A DNA stretch of 47,998 bases from Chloroflexota bacterium (GCA_005880945.1 VBIU01000087.1:1-47998), one strand, 5' to 3'; positions 37,506 to 47,014 are shown, counted from the stretch's first letter. The notes: generated by a model not told the origin, from the letters alone. Numbers and translations: made by a program.

Positions 37506-38682
37506 GGCGGTTGGCCGCTATGAAATCGCCGATCAGCTTCAACCCAAGCCTCAGCTCGTCCTCAGACTGCGTGTAGGCCAGACGTATGTAGCCCTTTCCC
37601 GCCACTCCGAACGCTGTGCCGGGAAGGACAGCGACGCCGGCCTCGGTGAGCAGCCGGTCGGCCAGCTCTCGCTCGTCGAAACCGGTCCCCTCAATGTTTG
37701 GGAATGCGTAAAACGACCCCTGGGGCTTCGCGCAGCGAACGCCGGGTATCGCGTTCAGGCCGTCGACCACGAGGTCGCGCCGGTGCTCGAACACTTTCAC
37801 CATCCGGCGCACTGCATGGTCCGATTCCGGAGCGCTCAGCGCCTCGATGGCCGCCACCTGTGTGAAGCCGGCGGCGCACGAAGACGAGTTGATCATCAAT
37901 TGGTCCAGCTTTTCCGCCAGCGCCTTCGGAGCGACCGCGTACCCCAGGCGCCAACCCGTCATCGCATAGGACTTCGAGAGCCCGTCCATGAGCACCGTTC
38001 GCTCGCGCATCCCGGGCTGGGACAGCGGCGACACGTGCTGGAACCCGTACACGAGCTGGCTGTAGATCTCATCCGAAACCACGAGCAGGTCGTGCTTCTG
38101 CGCGAGGTCGGACACGAATCGCACGTCCTCCTCGGTCAGGATCCCACCGGTCGGGTTCTGCGGCGTGTTGATGATGAGCAGCCGGGTCTTCGTGGTGACG
38201 AGGCTGGCGAGCTGGTCGAGGTCCATGCGAAACCCTGTTTCCTCCCGAAGGGTGACCAGCTTGGGGATGCCCCCGATGAAATTGACCTGCGATGCGTAGG
38301 CGGGGTAGGCCGGGTCCGGAAGGATCACCTCGTCGCCCGGCTCGATGCAGGCCAGGAGCGTGAAGAGCAGAACGTTCTTCGATCCCGGCACCAGAACGAC
38401 CTCTGTGGGGTCGACCTCGGTCTTGAGCGTGCGCGTCACAAACTCCGCGACCGCCTGCCTGGCCTCCATGATCCCGCTCGCTGGCGTGTAGTGCGTGTAC
38501 CCGTTCTGCATCGCCGAGATGCCCGCCTCGATGATGTTGTCGGGCGTGGCGAAGTCCGGCTCGCCGATCTCCAGGTGGACGATCTTCTTTCCGCTCGCCT
38601 CGAGTCGCCGGGCCTTCGCGAGGACCACGAAAGCGCCTTCGGTGCCGAGCCTCGACATGCGCTCAGCGAATCGAATCGCCAT
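37498..38682 (-). CDS. class I aminotransferase (aspartate aminotransferase-like)
   Basis: 394 residues, fold type I PLP enzyme. The PLP lysine is in GLSKSYAMTGWRLGYA near 235; NTPQNPTGG and VVSDEIYSQLVYG bind the cofactor, and the substrate Arg is in YIRLAYTQSED. Subgroup Ib aspartate or aromatic aminotransferase; specificity is open. It lies between the SDR gene (9 bp after) and fdhA (8-bp overlap), so it may share the formate operon. Confidence 0.92.
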   Translation of the reverse strand: MAIRFAERMSRLGTEGAFVVLAKARRLEASGKKIVHLEIGEPDFATPDNIIEAGISAMQNGYTHYTPASGIMEARQAVAEFVTRTLKTEVDPTEVVLVPGSKNVLLFTLLACIEPGDEVILPDPAYPAYASQVNFIGGIPKLVTLREETGFRMDLDQLASLVTTKTRLLIINTPQNPTGGILTEEDVRFVSDLAQKHDLLVVSDEIYSQLVYGFQHVSPLSQPGMRERTVLMDGLSKSYAMTGWRLGYAVAPKALAEKLDQLMINSSSCAAGFTQVAAIEALSAPESDHAVRRMVKVFEHRRDLVVDGLNAIPGVRCAKPQGSFYAFPNIEGTGFDERELADRLLTEAGVAVLPGTAFGVAGKGYIRLAYTQSEDELRLGLKLIGDFIAANRHG

Positions 38683-38691
38683 CCAGGAAGC

Positions 38692-39462
38692 CTAATGCAC
38701 GCCGAGCAGGGAGCCGCCGTCGACGCCGAGCGTCTGGCCCGTGATGTAGCCGGCATGCCGCGAGCACAGGAATGCGCAAGCCGCCCCGAACTCCGAGGGC
38801 TCCCCCAAGCGCCCGGTCGGCGCGGACGCCGCCATCTGCTTGATCCGCTCCTCGGGATCGGCCCCGGACGCGGCCGCGATCTGGCGGATGCGGTCGGTGA
38901 GGATGTTGCTCGGCGCGAGGCAGTTGACTGTGATGCCCTCCCGCGCGACCTCGCCCGAGAGCGTCTTCGCCATAGTGGTCACGGCGGCACGAAACGAGTT
39001 GGAGAGCGCGATCGTGGGGATAGGCTGGCGCACGGATACCGACGTGATGAAGACGATTCGGCCCTGACCCGATTGCTTCAGTTGCGGGAGGCTCGCGTAG
39101 ACCAGGCGCACAGCGCTCATAAGAGTCAGCTGATAGGCGGCATCCCAGGCCTCAAGCGGCGTGGTCTGGAACGTGCCAGGTGGCGGGCCCCCGGCGTTGA
39201 CGACCAGGATGTCCAGGCCTCCCAGCTTTGCCAACGCGGCCTTCACCAGAGCCTCGGGATCAGCCGGCTTCGACATGTCGGCGGCCTGCCAGCCGGCAGC
39301 GCCCATAGCCTTGCCTGCGCTCTCGATCCCGGCCGTGTCGCGTGATGAGACGAACACCTTCGCGCCCTCGGCCACCAAAGCCTCGGCGCACGCGCGGCCG
39401 AGGCCCTTGCTCGCTGCAGTGACCAGCGCGCGACGGCCGTCCAGACCCAGGTCCACGCCCAC
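38692..39462 (-). CDS. short-chain dehydrogenase/reductase lacking YxxxK
   Basis: 256 residues, Rossmann fold: ALVTAASKGLGRACAEAL for cofactor, NAGGPPPG, and the C-terminal GYITGQTLGVDGG. The strand after SVSVRQPIPTIALSN ends SNSFRAAVTT, so the catalytic Tyr is replaced by Ser and the Lys by Arg. This is known for a BKR-like subgroup of SDRs annotated as 3-oxoacyl-ACP reductases, whose activity is unclear. GTG 39462, possibly GTG 39456, within a palindrome shared with the divergent gene. Confidence 0.88.
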   Translation of the reverse strand: MGVDLGLDGRRALVTAASKGLGRACAEALVAEGAKVFVSSRDTAGIESAGKAMGAAGWQAADMSKPADPEALVKAALAKLGGLDILVVNAGGPPPGTFQTTPLEAWDAAYQLTLMSAVRLVYASLPQLKQSGQGRIVFITSVSVRQPIPTIALSNSFRAAVTTMAKTLSGEVAREGITVNCLAPSNILTDRIRQIAAASGADPEERIKQMAASAPTGRLGEPSEFGAACAFLCSRHAGYITGQTLGVDGGSLLGVH

Positions 39463-39475
39463 AATTGTGGCGTGG
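39453..39475. promoter_or_regulatory. quasi-palindrome across two divergent starts
   Basis: CCACGC, one C, the 10-bp palindrome CACAATTGTG, then GCGTGG: a nearly perfect inverted repeat covering the GTG start of the SDR gene (39462, minus) and of the small plus-strand gene (39472). A dyad here could bind a repressor of both genes; equally, GTG starts on opposite strands create symmetry by chance. Confidence 0.5.
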
Positions 39476-39753
39476 GAAGAGTGATCGAGGTGACAGCGAC
39501 GCCGGAAGCATCAGGCTGGACTTGCCACGTCAATGTCGAGGACGCCGGCCGAACCGTCAGCGAACACATTGTGCGAGCGACAACGCAGGATCTCGAGAGC
39601 CTGTCCCCCGGCGCGCGCGTCGAGGATCTGGTCAGGAGAAGCTTCGAGTTTCTGCTGGAGCGCGAGTCGCCGCAGAGCATCCTCCGCACGTTCACGCTGG
39701 CTGATATAAGCCTCTATTTTCCTGAGTACGCCAGCGTCATCGGACGGAAGTAG
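39472..39753 (+). CDS. conserved-looking hypothetical protein
   Basis: 93 residues from GTG 39472. N-terminal half beta-rich (VIEVTATPEASGWTCHVNVE), C-terminal half a helical SFEFLLERESPQSILRTF and ISLYFPEYASVIG. No family recognised; similar short proteins with a FEFLLERE...FxL...YFPEY tail occur, I believe, in related genomes. It stands between divergent SDR and convergent SBP genes, its stop touching the SBP stop. No signal or membrane segment. Confidence 0.6.
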   Translation: MGRVIEVTATPEASGWTCHVNVEDAGRTVSEHIVRATTQDLESLSPGARVEDLVRRSFEFLLERESPQSILRTFTLADISLYFPEYASVIGRK

Positions 39754-41376
39754 CTAACCCCCGGTATTCACGTACCACTGGGTGACGTACTGGAACCGAT
39801 CGCTGGGTTCGATCACGCTGTTGATCCGCACTCCGTGCACGCGCTGCGACACCGCGTAGTCGTAGTGGGGTGAATAGAGGAAGATCGCCGGCGCCGCGTC
39901 GGCAATCAGCATCTGGAAGTCGATGTAGGCATCAAGACGCGCGGATTGCTCGACGGCGGCTCGCCCCACCTCGAGGTCCTGGTCGATGACGCCCCACCCG
40001 TGCGCGTACGCGAAGTTGATGGTGGCTGGGCCCGCGCCCGAATGCCACAGCGAGTACTGGTCCGGGTCCGGTCCGACGTCGAGCGCCACAAGGGCCATCT
40101 GGTAGTTCCGCCCGAGCAGGTAGGTCTGGACCAGGGCAGAGGAGGTGACCGCCCTGACGTCGGCCTCAACCCCCACTGCGAGCAGCTGGGCCGCGACGGC
40201 GTCGGCGATCTGCCGATTCGGGAACGATCCCACCGTCACCAGCTCGACCCTGAAAGCAATCCCGCCCTTGGTCCGCACCTTGGCTCCCGGCGCCAACACC
40301 CAGCCGGCGGTCTCGAGAGCGCGTGCCGAGCTGAGGCGGTCGTAAGGGTACTTGCCATTGGCTGCGGCCGAGTAAGCCCAGTCGGCGGTGGGGATCGGCC
40401 CCGGATCCGGGTCGCCCCGACCCGAGATGACGTCATTGATGATCTTCTGGCGGTCGATCGCCTGAGTCAGCGCGAGCCGCACCTTTACATCGTTGAAGAA
40501 TGGCTTGCCTGGGCCTTCGACGTTCATCGAAACGAACGCTTGCGTATAGGTGCGTACGTCCTGGACCGTCATGTCACTGCGGCGCAACAGGGTGCCCACC
40601 TCCTGCGGCTCCAGCCCGCCGACAAGGTCGGCCGCGCCATGCACCACGCCGTTGATGGCGGATTGCGGATCGGTGGTCGGGTTGGACGAGTAGGTGCGAA
40701 AGATGAGGTGGTCCAGGTAGGGCTGGGGGTCGGCGTACGTGTTGCGGATGAGCGTGATCGCGAGCGGGCTGATCGCGGACACCTTGAATGGGCCGGTGCC
40801 GATCGCCCGCACGCCGCTGAACTGGCTGGCCGCGATCTGGGATGGCGACATGCCCTGGAACAGGTGCTTGGCGATCATGCCGACGCGCAGGGCAAGCGGG
40901 AACGACGCGCTCGGGGCGCGCAGGGTGAAGATCACGTTGTTCGGCCCCGCGGCCGCGATGCCCACCTGCCGCCATGACTCGGCGCCCGGCTGCTGGTATT
41001 CGAGGTCCTGCAGAACGTGGAAGGTGAACAGCACGTCGTCGGCAGTGAACGGCTGCCCGTCGGCCCATTTGATTCCCTTGCGGATCTCGAACGTGTACGA
41101 CAGGTGGTTGGGCGAGATGGTCCATGTGCTCGCCAGCAGTCCGATCACGTTCTGCTGGGCGTCAATGGTCGTGAGACCTTGATAGATCACGCTGTCGATG
41201 TCACGTGTTGTCGCGTCGACCTCGAACAGCGGATTGAGGACCCCCGGTGCTCCGACCAAAGCCTCCACCGCAGTTCCACCCCGGGCGGGCTTGGGCGCGG
41301 TGGCAACGGGCTGGCAGCCCATGACCAACGCCACCGTCGCGATCGCCGCGGCGGCGGCTAGCCGGCTATTGGAGAT
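39754..41376 (-). CDS. peptide/nickel-type ABC substrate-binding lipoprotein
   Basis: About 540 residues, family 5 solute-binding protein: a signal peptide ending in lipobox VMGC, then RGGTAVEALVGAPGVLNPLFE, then YTFEIRKGIKWADGQPFTADDVLFTFH, ADPQPYLDHL and VRLALTQAIDRQKI. No ATG, GTG or TTG gives the complete signal peptide; ATC 41376 (ISNSRLAAAAAIA) is the likeliest start, overlapping secG. The permease and ATPase genes are not adjacent, so it may work with a distant transporter. Confidence 0.85.
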   Translation of the reverse strand: MSNSRLAAAAAIATVALVMGCQPVATAPKPARGGTAVEALVGAPGVLNPLFEVDATTRDIDSVIYQGLTTIDAQQNVIGLLASTWTISPNHLSYTFEIRKGIKWADGQPFTADDVLFTFHVLQDLEYQQPGAESWRQVGIAAAGPNNVIFTLRAPSASFPLALRVGMIAKHLFQGMSPSQIAASQFSGVRAIGTGPFKVSAISPLAITLIRNTYADPQPYLDHLIFRTYSSNPTTDPQSAINGVVHGAADLVGGLEPQEVGTLLRRSDMTVQDVRTYTQAFVSMNVEGPGKPFFNDVKVRLALTQAIDRQKIINDVISGRGDPDPGPIPTADWAYSAAANGKYPYDRLSSARALETAGWVLAPGAKVRTKGGIAFRVELVTVGSFPNRQIADAVAAQLLAVGVEADVRAVTSSALVQTYLLGRNYQMALVALDVGPDPDQYSLWHSGAGPATINFAYAHGWGVIDQDLEVGRAAVEQSARLDAYIDFQMLIADAAPAIFLYSPHYDYAVSQRVHGVRINSVIEPSDRFQYVTQWYVNTGG

Positions 41377-41620
41377 GAGCCCCCACCCATATGTTGGCCA
41401 GCGAGCACACCAGGAAGGCAACGACCAGGACCCAGGTCGTCCAGTAAATCTGCCGCTCGAGTCCGCGGCGGGTTCGATACCCGCCGCCCAGCCCACCGTC
41501 ACCGCCGCCGATGGTGCCACCAAGGCCGGACGCCTTGGGCGTCTGCACCAGTACCCCCGCCATCAGCAGCAGGGCGAGCACCGCCTCGATGATGACGAGC
41601 GCGTTCTTGACCTGGGCCAT
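41366..41620 (-). CDS. secG: preprotein translocase subunit SecG
   Basis: 84 residues with two membrane helices (about 5-25 and 58-78) and the glycine-rich loop GLGGTIGGGDGGLGGG between them, as in SecG. Sits at the end of the gapA-pgk-tpiA-gpmA-sodA run, a position common in high-GC Gram-positives. ATG 41620, 6 bp after sodA. Confidence 0.9.
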   Translation of the reverse strand: MAQVKNALVIIEAVLALLLMAGVLVQTPKASGLGGTIGGGDGGLGGGYRTRRGLERQIYWTTWVLVVAFLVCSLANIWVGAHLQ

Positions 41621-41626
41621 CGACCG

Positions 41627-42244
41627 CTAGCTCACCCAGATCGAGCTGAACCGCGCCTCGATCGCCGGCCAGTTCAACGTGTTGAACCATGCAGCGACGT
41701 AGTCGGCCCGCTTGTTCTGATACTTCAGGTAGTAGGCGTGCTCCCAAACGTCGACGCCGAGAATCGGCGTCAGACCTTCCATATAGGGGCTGTCCTGGTT
41801 CGGGTACGACTTGATCGACATCTTGCCTTGCTTGTCCGCGAGCAGCCAGGCCCATCCGCTGCCGAACTGGCCGACGGCAGCCTTCTGAAGCTGCTCCTTG
41901 AACGAGTCGTAGCTGCCGAACGTGCTCTTGATGGTGTCGCCCAGCCGGCCCGGCGGGTTGCCGCCGCCGCCGGGGCCCATGATGCTCCAGAAGATCGAGT
42001 GATTCGAGTGGCCGCCGGCGTTGTTGCGGATGGCTGTCCGGACGTCCTCGGGCACCGTGTCGATCCCCCACAAGAGGTCCTCGACCGTCTTGGTGCCGAG
42101 GTCGGGGTGCTTTTCGATAGCGGCGTTGGCGTTGTTGACGTAGGCCGCGTGATGCTTGTCGTGATGGATCTCCATCGTCTGCGCGTCGATGTGCGGCTCG
42201 AGCGCATTGAAGGCGTATGGAAGCGGTGGGACCGTGAATGCCAT
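41627..42244 (-). CDS. sodA: superoxide dismutase, Mn type (or cambialistic)
   Basis: 205 residues from ATG 42244, with GGGGAGG upstream. Metal ligands are His in EIHHDKHH, His in NHSIFW, and Asp and His in [15 protein letters not shown]. The residues GGHSNHS and NQDSP (Gln near 146 in E. coli numbering) point to the Mn rather than the Fe subgroup. Removes superoxide in the cytoplasm. The frame extends upstream to 42310, overlapping gpmA, but lacks support. Confidence 0.94.
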   Translation of the reverse strand: MAFTVPPLPYAFNALEPHIDAQTMEIHHDKHHAAYVNNANAAIEKHPDLGTKTVEDLLWGIDTVPEDVRTAIRNNAGGHSNHSIFWSIMGPGGGGNPPGRLGDTIKSTFGSYDSFKEQLQKAAVGQFGSGWAWLLADKQGKMSIKSYPNQDSPYMEGLTPILGVDVWEHAYYLKYQNKRADYVAAWFNTLNWPAIEARFSSIWVS

Positions 42245-42293
42245 GGCGGGAACCTCCCCTAATAAGTTGCTTTCTTGCTCTGCCGTGACCAGT

Positions 42294-43082
42294 TTAAGGT
42301 GCGCTCTCACCTCGGGGTTCTGAACCGCCGGCCTGGGCCTTGACGGCGGCTGCCCGGCGTTCGATCTCAGCCGGGTCGCCGAGGTACCGGGTCGACTTCG
42401 GACGGAAGGCCGAATCCAGCTCGTAGACGCGCGGCACGCCGGTCGGGATGTCCAGGTCCACCACCTGCTGGTCGGTCAACCCCTCGAGGTGCTTGACGAG
42501 CGCGCGCAGGCTGTTTCCGTGAGCCGACACCAGCACGCAGCCGTGGGCGTGCAGGTCCGGCACGATCCCGTCGAACCAGTAAGGCAGCATCCGATCGACG
42601 ACGTCCTTGAGGCACTCCGCGCTGGGCAGCAGCTCAGGTGGCAGGCCCGCATACCGCGGATCGTGCGATGGATGGCGCTCGTCTGACAGCTCGAGGTCCG
42701 GGGGCCGTACGTCGTAGCTGCGCCGCCATACCTTGACCTGGTCGGCTCCGTATTTCTTCGCCGTCTGCTGCTTGTCCAGGCCCTGCAGCGCGCCGTAATG
42801 GCGCTCGTTCAGCCGCCAGCTCCGCCGGACCGGGATCCAGGTGCGGCTCATCTCAGCCAGGGCAAGATCCGCGGTCTGGATGGCGCGCACCAGCACCGAC
42901 GTGTGCACCACCTCAGGAGCGAGCCCTGCCTCCGCCATCAGACGGCCGGCCTCCTTCGCCTCAGTCACGCCGACCTCGCTCAGCGGCACATCGTGCCAGC
43001 CCGTGAAGAGGTTCTCGAGGTTCCAGGTGCTTTGCCCGTGACGGAGCAGGACCAGCACGCCGGGCGCTCTACCCGTGGGCAT
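42294..43082 (-). CDS. gpmA: 2,3-bisphosphoglycerate-dependent phosphoglycerate mutase
   Basis: 262 residues. The phospho-acceptor His is in [10 protein letters not shown] near residue 14, the second catalytic His in [22 protein letters not shown] and [13 protein letters not shown] are GpmA motifs. Interconverts 3- and 2-phosphoglycerate. ATG 43082 overlaps the tpiA 3' end by 14 bp. It completes a gapA-to-gpmA glycolytic run. Confidence 0.95.
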   Translation of the reverse strand: MPTGRAPGVLVLLRHGQSTWNLENLFTGWHDVPLSEVGVTEAKEAGRLMAEAGLAPEVVHTSVLVRAIQTADLALAEMSRTWIPVRRSWRLNERHYGALQGLDKQQTAKKYGADQVKVWRRSYDVRPPDLELSDERHPSHDPRYAGLPPELLPSAECLKDVVDRMLPYWFDGIVPDLHAHGCVLVSAHGNSLRALVKHLEGLTDQQVVDLDIPTGVPRVYELDSAFRPKSTRYLGDPAEIERRAAAVKAQAGGSEPRGESAP

Positions 43083-43854
43083 AGACCGCAGCGGTGACCT
43101 TGACGATCTCAGAGAACTCTTCAGCTTTCAGGCTGGCGCCGCCGACGAGACAGCCGTCGCACAAGGGGAGCTCCACATAGGACTCGACATTGCCCGAGTT
43201 GACGCTCCCGCCGTACAGCACGCGAACCTTGCGCGCGGCCCCGGCGCCGATCGTCTCCCCCACCACCCGCCTGATCAATCGCATGGTCTTGTAAGCGTGC
43301 TCCGGGTCGGCGCTCTTGCCGGTGCCGATGGCCCATATCGGTTCGTATGCGATGACGAGCCGGGATGAGTCGTCGGCCGAGCAGCTCGAAAGGCCGGACC
43401 TGACCTGCGCGCTGACCACCTCGTCCCCTTTGCCGGCGACATAATGCTCGTCCAGCTCGCCGACGCACATGATCACGCTCAGATCGCTGGAGAGCGCCGC
43501 GGCCGCCTTCCGGGCCACCATCTCATCGGTCTCTCCCAGGTATGCGCGACGCTCGGAGTGACCGACCAGCACCCACTGGCACCAACCCTTGAGCATCGCC
43601 GGCGAAACCTCCCCCGTGTACGCGCCCGACATCTCCCAGAAGCAGTCCTGGGCGCCGAGCTCGATGCCGGTTTGATCCAGCATTTCGGCGACCCCGAGAA
43701 GCCATGGGAAGGGCGGGAACAGAGCGACCTCAACACGATCGGAGTGCTCGGACGCCACCGGGAGGATGCCCTTGACCAGGTCGAGCGCGGCGCCGCCGTC
43801 GATAGGGTTCATCTTCCAGTTGGCCGCGAGCAGCGGCAGCTGCGCGACGCCCAC
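43069..43854 (-). CDS. tpiA: triosephosphate isomerase
   Basis: 261 residues. Catalytic Lys in AANWKMN (residue 13 region), His in VGHSERR, Glu in [13 protein letters not shown], phosphate loop GGSVNSGN, and [10 protein letters not shown] at the C-terminus. GTG 43854 starts at the base next to the pgk stop, so translation is coupled. Confidence 0.97.
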   Translation of the reverse strand: MGVAQLPLLAANWKMNPIDGGAALDLVKGILPVASEHSDRVEVALFPPFPWLLGVAEMLDQTGIELGAQDCFWEMSGAYTGEVSPAMLKGWCQWVLVGHSERRAYLGETDEMVARKAAAALSSDLSVIMCVGELDEHYVAGKGDEVVSAQVRSGLSSCSADDSSRLVIAYEPIWAIGTGKSADPEHAYKTMRLIRRVVGETIGAGAARKVRVLYGGSVNSGNVESYVELPLCDGCLVGGASLKAEEFSEIVKVTAAVYAHG

Positions 43855-45021
43855 TCACGCCTCCTTCAGGATCGCGACGCCGGGCAGCTCCTTGCCCTCG
43901 AGGTACTCGAGCGTGGCGCCGCCCCCCGTCGAGACGTGCGAGAAGCGCCCGGACAATCCCAGCGCGTCGATGGCGGCCACCGTGTCGCCACCGCCAACCA
44001 GGGTGTAAGCGTTGGAGCTCGCCATCGCCTCGCCGACAGCACGCGTCCCCTCGCTGAAATCGGGAATTTCGGCGACGCCCATCGGTCCGTTCCAAACGAT
44101 CGTCGATGCCGCACCGATGTGCTTGGCAAACTTCGCCACTGATTTGGGACCGACGTCCAGGGCCATCCAGCCCGGCTCCACGCCCCTGGCGGAAACCACC
44201 CGCAGCTGCTGCTTCGGCTCCATGCGCTGGGCGCAGACGAGGTCGACCGGCAGGACGAGCTTCGTGCCTCCGCTCTTCTTGACAGCCTTCGCGTCGTCCA
44301 GCGCCGAGTCCTCGACCAGGCCTTTGCCGGTCGGATAGCCCTGTGCTTTGAAGAACGTGTTCGCCATGGCGCCTCCGATGAGAAGGGCATCCACCTTCTG
44401 AAGAAGGTGGCGGAGCACGCCCACCTTGGTCGAGACCTTCGCGCCCCCGACGACCGCCACGAGCGGTCGCTTCGGATCATCCAGCGCTTTATGGAGAGCG
44501 GCGAGCTCGGCTTCCATCAGCTCTCCGGCGTACGCCGGCAGATATGCGGCGACGCCGACGACAGAGGCGTGCGCGCGATGCGACGCGGCGAAGGCGTCGT
44601 TTACGTACAGCTCGCCGAGTGCGGCCAGCCGGCGTGCGAAGTCGGCGTCGTTGGCCTCGTCCTCGGGATGAAACCGGACGTTCTCGAGAAGCAACACGTG
44701 GCCCGCTTGCAGCCTCCCGACCGCCGAGCGGGCCGCCTCCCCGACGCAGTCGTCCGCAAATTGGACCTCCTGGTCCAGCTGCTTGGCGAGGCCGACCGCG
44801 ACCGGCCGCAGAGAAAGCGCGGGCTCGGCGCCCTTAGGCCGTCCCAGGTGGGACATGACGATGACCTTCGCGCCGCGCTCCGCCAGGTGCTTGAGCGTCG
44901 GGACGGCGGCTCGAATGCGGGCGTCGTCGGTGATGGCGCCCTTGGCGAGAGGTACATTGAGATCCTCGCGCACGAGGACACGTTTAGCCGCAACGCCGAC
45001 GGACGTGATCGAAGCTTTCAG
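43855..45021 (-). CDS. pgk: phosphoglycerate kinase
   Basis: 388 residues if started at CTG 45021, which overlaps the gapA TGA (CTGA); the product then reads KASITSVGVAAKRVLVREDL, in register with other PGKs. No ATG, GTG or TTG lies before the conserved KRVLVREDLNVP. Further motifs: VIVMSHLGRPKG, LLENVRFHPEDEANDADFA, AVVGGAKVSTK and LVGGGDTVAAI. Makes ATP from 1,3-bisphosphoglycerate. Confidence 0.95.
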   Translation of the reverse strand: MKASITSVGVAAKRVLVREDLNVPLAKGAITDDARIRAAVPTLKHLAERGAKVIVMSHLGRPKGAEPALSLRPVAVGLAKQLDQEVQFADDCVGEAARSAVGRLQAGHVLLLENVRFHPEDEANDADFARRLAALGELYVNDAFAASHRAHASVVGVAAYLPAYAGELMEAELAALHKALDDPKRPLVAVVGGAKVSTKVGVLRHLLQKVDALLIGGAMANTFFKAQGYPTGKGLVEDSALDDAKAVKKSGGTKLVLPVDLVCAQRMEPKQQLRVVSARGVEPGWMALDVGPKSVAKFAKHIGAASTIVWNGPMGVAEIPDFSEGTRAVGEAMASSNAYTLVGGGDTVAAIDALGLSGRFSHVSTGGGATLEYLEGKELPGVAILKEA

Positions 45022-46025
45022 AGTCGCGCCGCCATGTAGTTGATCAGGTCGACCATCCGGCAGCTGAAGCCCCACTCGTTGTCGTACCAGCTCACGACCT
45101 TGGCCCACTGCGAGCCGAGCATGAGGGTGAGTGGAGCATCGACGATCGACGAATGCGGATCGCCCTTGAAGTCTGATGAGACCAGCTCCTCGTGGCTGAC
45201 CGCCAGGATGCCCTTGAGCTCTCCCTTTGCCGCATCGTCGAAGGCCGTGTTGATGTCCTTGGCGCTGGTCGTCTTGTTGAGCTCGACGGTGAGGTCGACG
45301 ACCGAGACGTCGAGCACGGGAACGCGGAACGCCATGCCGGCGAACTTGCCGGTCAGCTCGGGCAAGACCTCGGCCACTGCCCGGTTGGCGCCGGTGGAGG
45401 TCGGGATCACGTTGTCAGCCGCGGCGCGCGCCCGGCGCAGGTCTTTGTGCGGGAGGTCCTGCAAGCGCTGGTCCGAGGTGTAGGCGTGGATCGTCGTCAT
45501 CATTCCGCGCTCGATGCCGAACGACTCGTTGAGGACCTTGGCCAGCGGCACAAAGCAGTTCGTGGTGCAGCTGGCATTCGAGATGACGTTGTGCTTCTTG
45601 GGGTCGTAGCCCTTGTGGTTCACGCCCATGACGACGGTGTAGTCCTGGTTGGTGGCGGGGGCAGAGATGATGACCTTCTTCGCCCCGCCCTTGTCGATGT
45701 GCACGCGTGCCTTGGCAGCGTCTGTGAAAAGGCCGGTGGACTCGACGACGACGTCCACGCCAAGCTCTTTCCAGGGCAGCTCGCCCGGGTCTTTGAAGCT
45801 CAGGAACTTGATGGTTCGGTCGCCGACTTTGATGGCCTCGGTACTAGCGGAAACCTGCGGGCCGAAGGTGCCCAAGGCGGTGTCGTGCTTGAGCAGGTGG
45901 GCGAATGTGGCGGCGTCGCCGATGTCGTTGACGGCCACTATCTCGAAGTCTGTTTTCATTCCGTCGGCCGCTCGGTAGATGTTGCGGCCAATACGTCCGA
46001 AGCCGTTGATACCGACCTTGATCAT
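45018..46025 (-). CDS. gapA: glyceraldehyde-3-phosphate dehydrogenase
   Basis: 335 residues. KVGINGFGRIGRN binds NAD, catalytic Cys in SNASCTTNC near 152, His in TIHAYTSDQ, phosphate site STGANRAVAEV. VAVNDIGD with Asp after the second strand favours NAD. ATG 46025. First enzyme gene after whiA (68-bp gap) and start of the glycolytic run. Confidence 0.97.
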   Translation of the reverse strand: MIKVGINGFGRIGRNIYRAADGMKTDFEIVAVNDIGDAATFAHLLKHDTALGTFGPQVSASTEAIKVGDRTIKFLSFKDPGELPWKELGVDVVVESTGLFTDAAKARVHIDKGGAKKVIISAPATNQDYTVVMGVNHKGYDPKKHNVISNASCTTNCFVPLAKVLNESFGIERGMMTTIHAYTSDQRLQDLPHKDLRRARAAADNVIPTSTGANRAVAEVLPELTGKFAGMAFRVPVLDVSVVDLTVELNKTTSAKDINTAFDDAAKGELKGILAVSHEELVSSDFKGDPHSSIVDAPLTLMLGSQWAKVVSWYDNEWGFSCRMVDLINYMAARL

Positions 46026-46093
46026 CTAGTGGCACGCTCCAAGTACGCCGTGGCGGCCCAGCACGGCCGAGTGGGAAGGGCGGCGAAGTAATG

Positions 46094-47014
46094 TTATGCG
46101 GAGCGGCGTGCTGGTTTCGGTGCGCCGGCCTCGACGAGGGCGTCGGCCATCTCCTGCAGCCGGCGCAAACGATGATTGACCGCCGATTTCGACAGCTTCA
46201 TCCGGCCGGCCAGCTCACCCAGGTTGAGCTCTGGGTTGGCACTCCTCCAGCGAGCCATCTCACGCAAGGCCGGCGGCATCCCATCCAGCTTGCCGGTGGA
46301 CTCGAGCCGCTCGATGGCCGCCGCCTGCCGCAGCCCTGAGCCGATGGTCTTGCCGATGTTCGCCGTTTCGAAGTTCAGGCGCCGGTTGACCTTTCCGCTG
46401 ACCTCCCGGACGACCCGCACGTTCTCGAACTCCATCACCGCTCGGCTGGCGCCCATGAGAGACAGCAGCCGCACGATTCCATCTCCCTCCTTGATGTAGA
46501 CGACGTTCTGGCCGCTCCGCTCCATGATGCCCACCCGGGCGCCGTTGGCGTCTGCAAGACCCGCGATCTCCCTGGCCCATGAGCTGTTCGGAGCGACGAA
46601 CTCGAGATGGTATCGAGAGCTGGGGGCGTTGACCGATCCGCACCCGAGGAACAGGCCGCGAAGCATCGATTTGCGGTCGCATGGGGCATCCGGCACGGCA
46701 CGGGTCGCCGCCTGTGTGAACGCCGGCACAAGGCCGGGCGGCAACGTCAGCTCGACGAAAAGCGAGACGCGCTTGCGGGTCTTCACCGCCTGGTACTTGG
46801 CATCCATGTGACCGACGGCGCGGCCCAGCCTCACGACCTTGCGTGCCACGGGGTTGCGCAGCAGCGAGAAGTAAGCGGCCGGTCCTTCGCTCGGCCGCTT
46901 GATCAGCCGGCCGCGCGAGCCGAAGTAGATGCCGAGCAACTCACTCAGCTGACAGCACGGCCGTGCCGGCAGATGTCCGGCCATCTCGTCCTTGACGTCT
47001 GCCGAGAACGAAAT
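46094..47014 (-). CDS. whiA: WhiA-family sporulation/cell-division regulator
   Basis: 306 residues if started at ATT 47014: SFSADVKDEMAGHLPARPCC is the conserved WhiA N-terminus (compare the VKDE...CC of Streptomyces WhiA). GGGGAGG lies eight bases before the ATT, and no ATG, GTG, TTG or CTG occurs between it and the in-frame stop at 47068. ATG 46984 would cut the conserved block. The LAGLIDADG-like fold is followed by a C-terminal helix-turn-helix (GELAGRMKLSKSAVNHRLRRL). DNA-binding regulator; it commonly precedes gapA in high-GC Gram-positives. Confidence 0.9.
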   Translation of the reverse strand: MSFSADVKDEMAGHLPARPCCQLSELLGIYFGSRGRLIKRPSEGPAAYFSLLRNPVARKVVRLGRAVGHMDAKYQAVKTRKRVSLFVELTLPPGLVPAFTQAATRAVPDAPCDRKSMLRGLFLGCGSVNAPSSRYHLEFVAPNSSWAREIAGLADANGARVGIMERSGQNVVYIKEGDGIVRLLSLMGASRAVMEFENVRVVREVSGKVNRRLNFETANIGKTIGSGLRQAAAIERLESTGKLDGMPPALREMARWRSANPELNLGELAGRMKLSKSAVNHRLRRLQEMADALVEAGAPKPARRSA

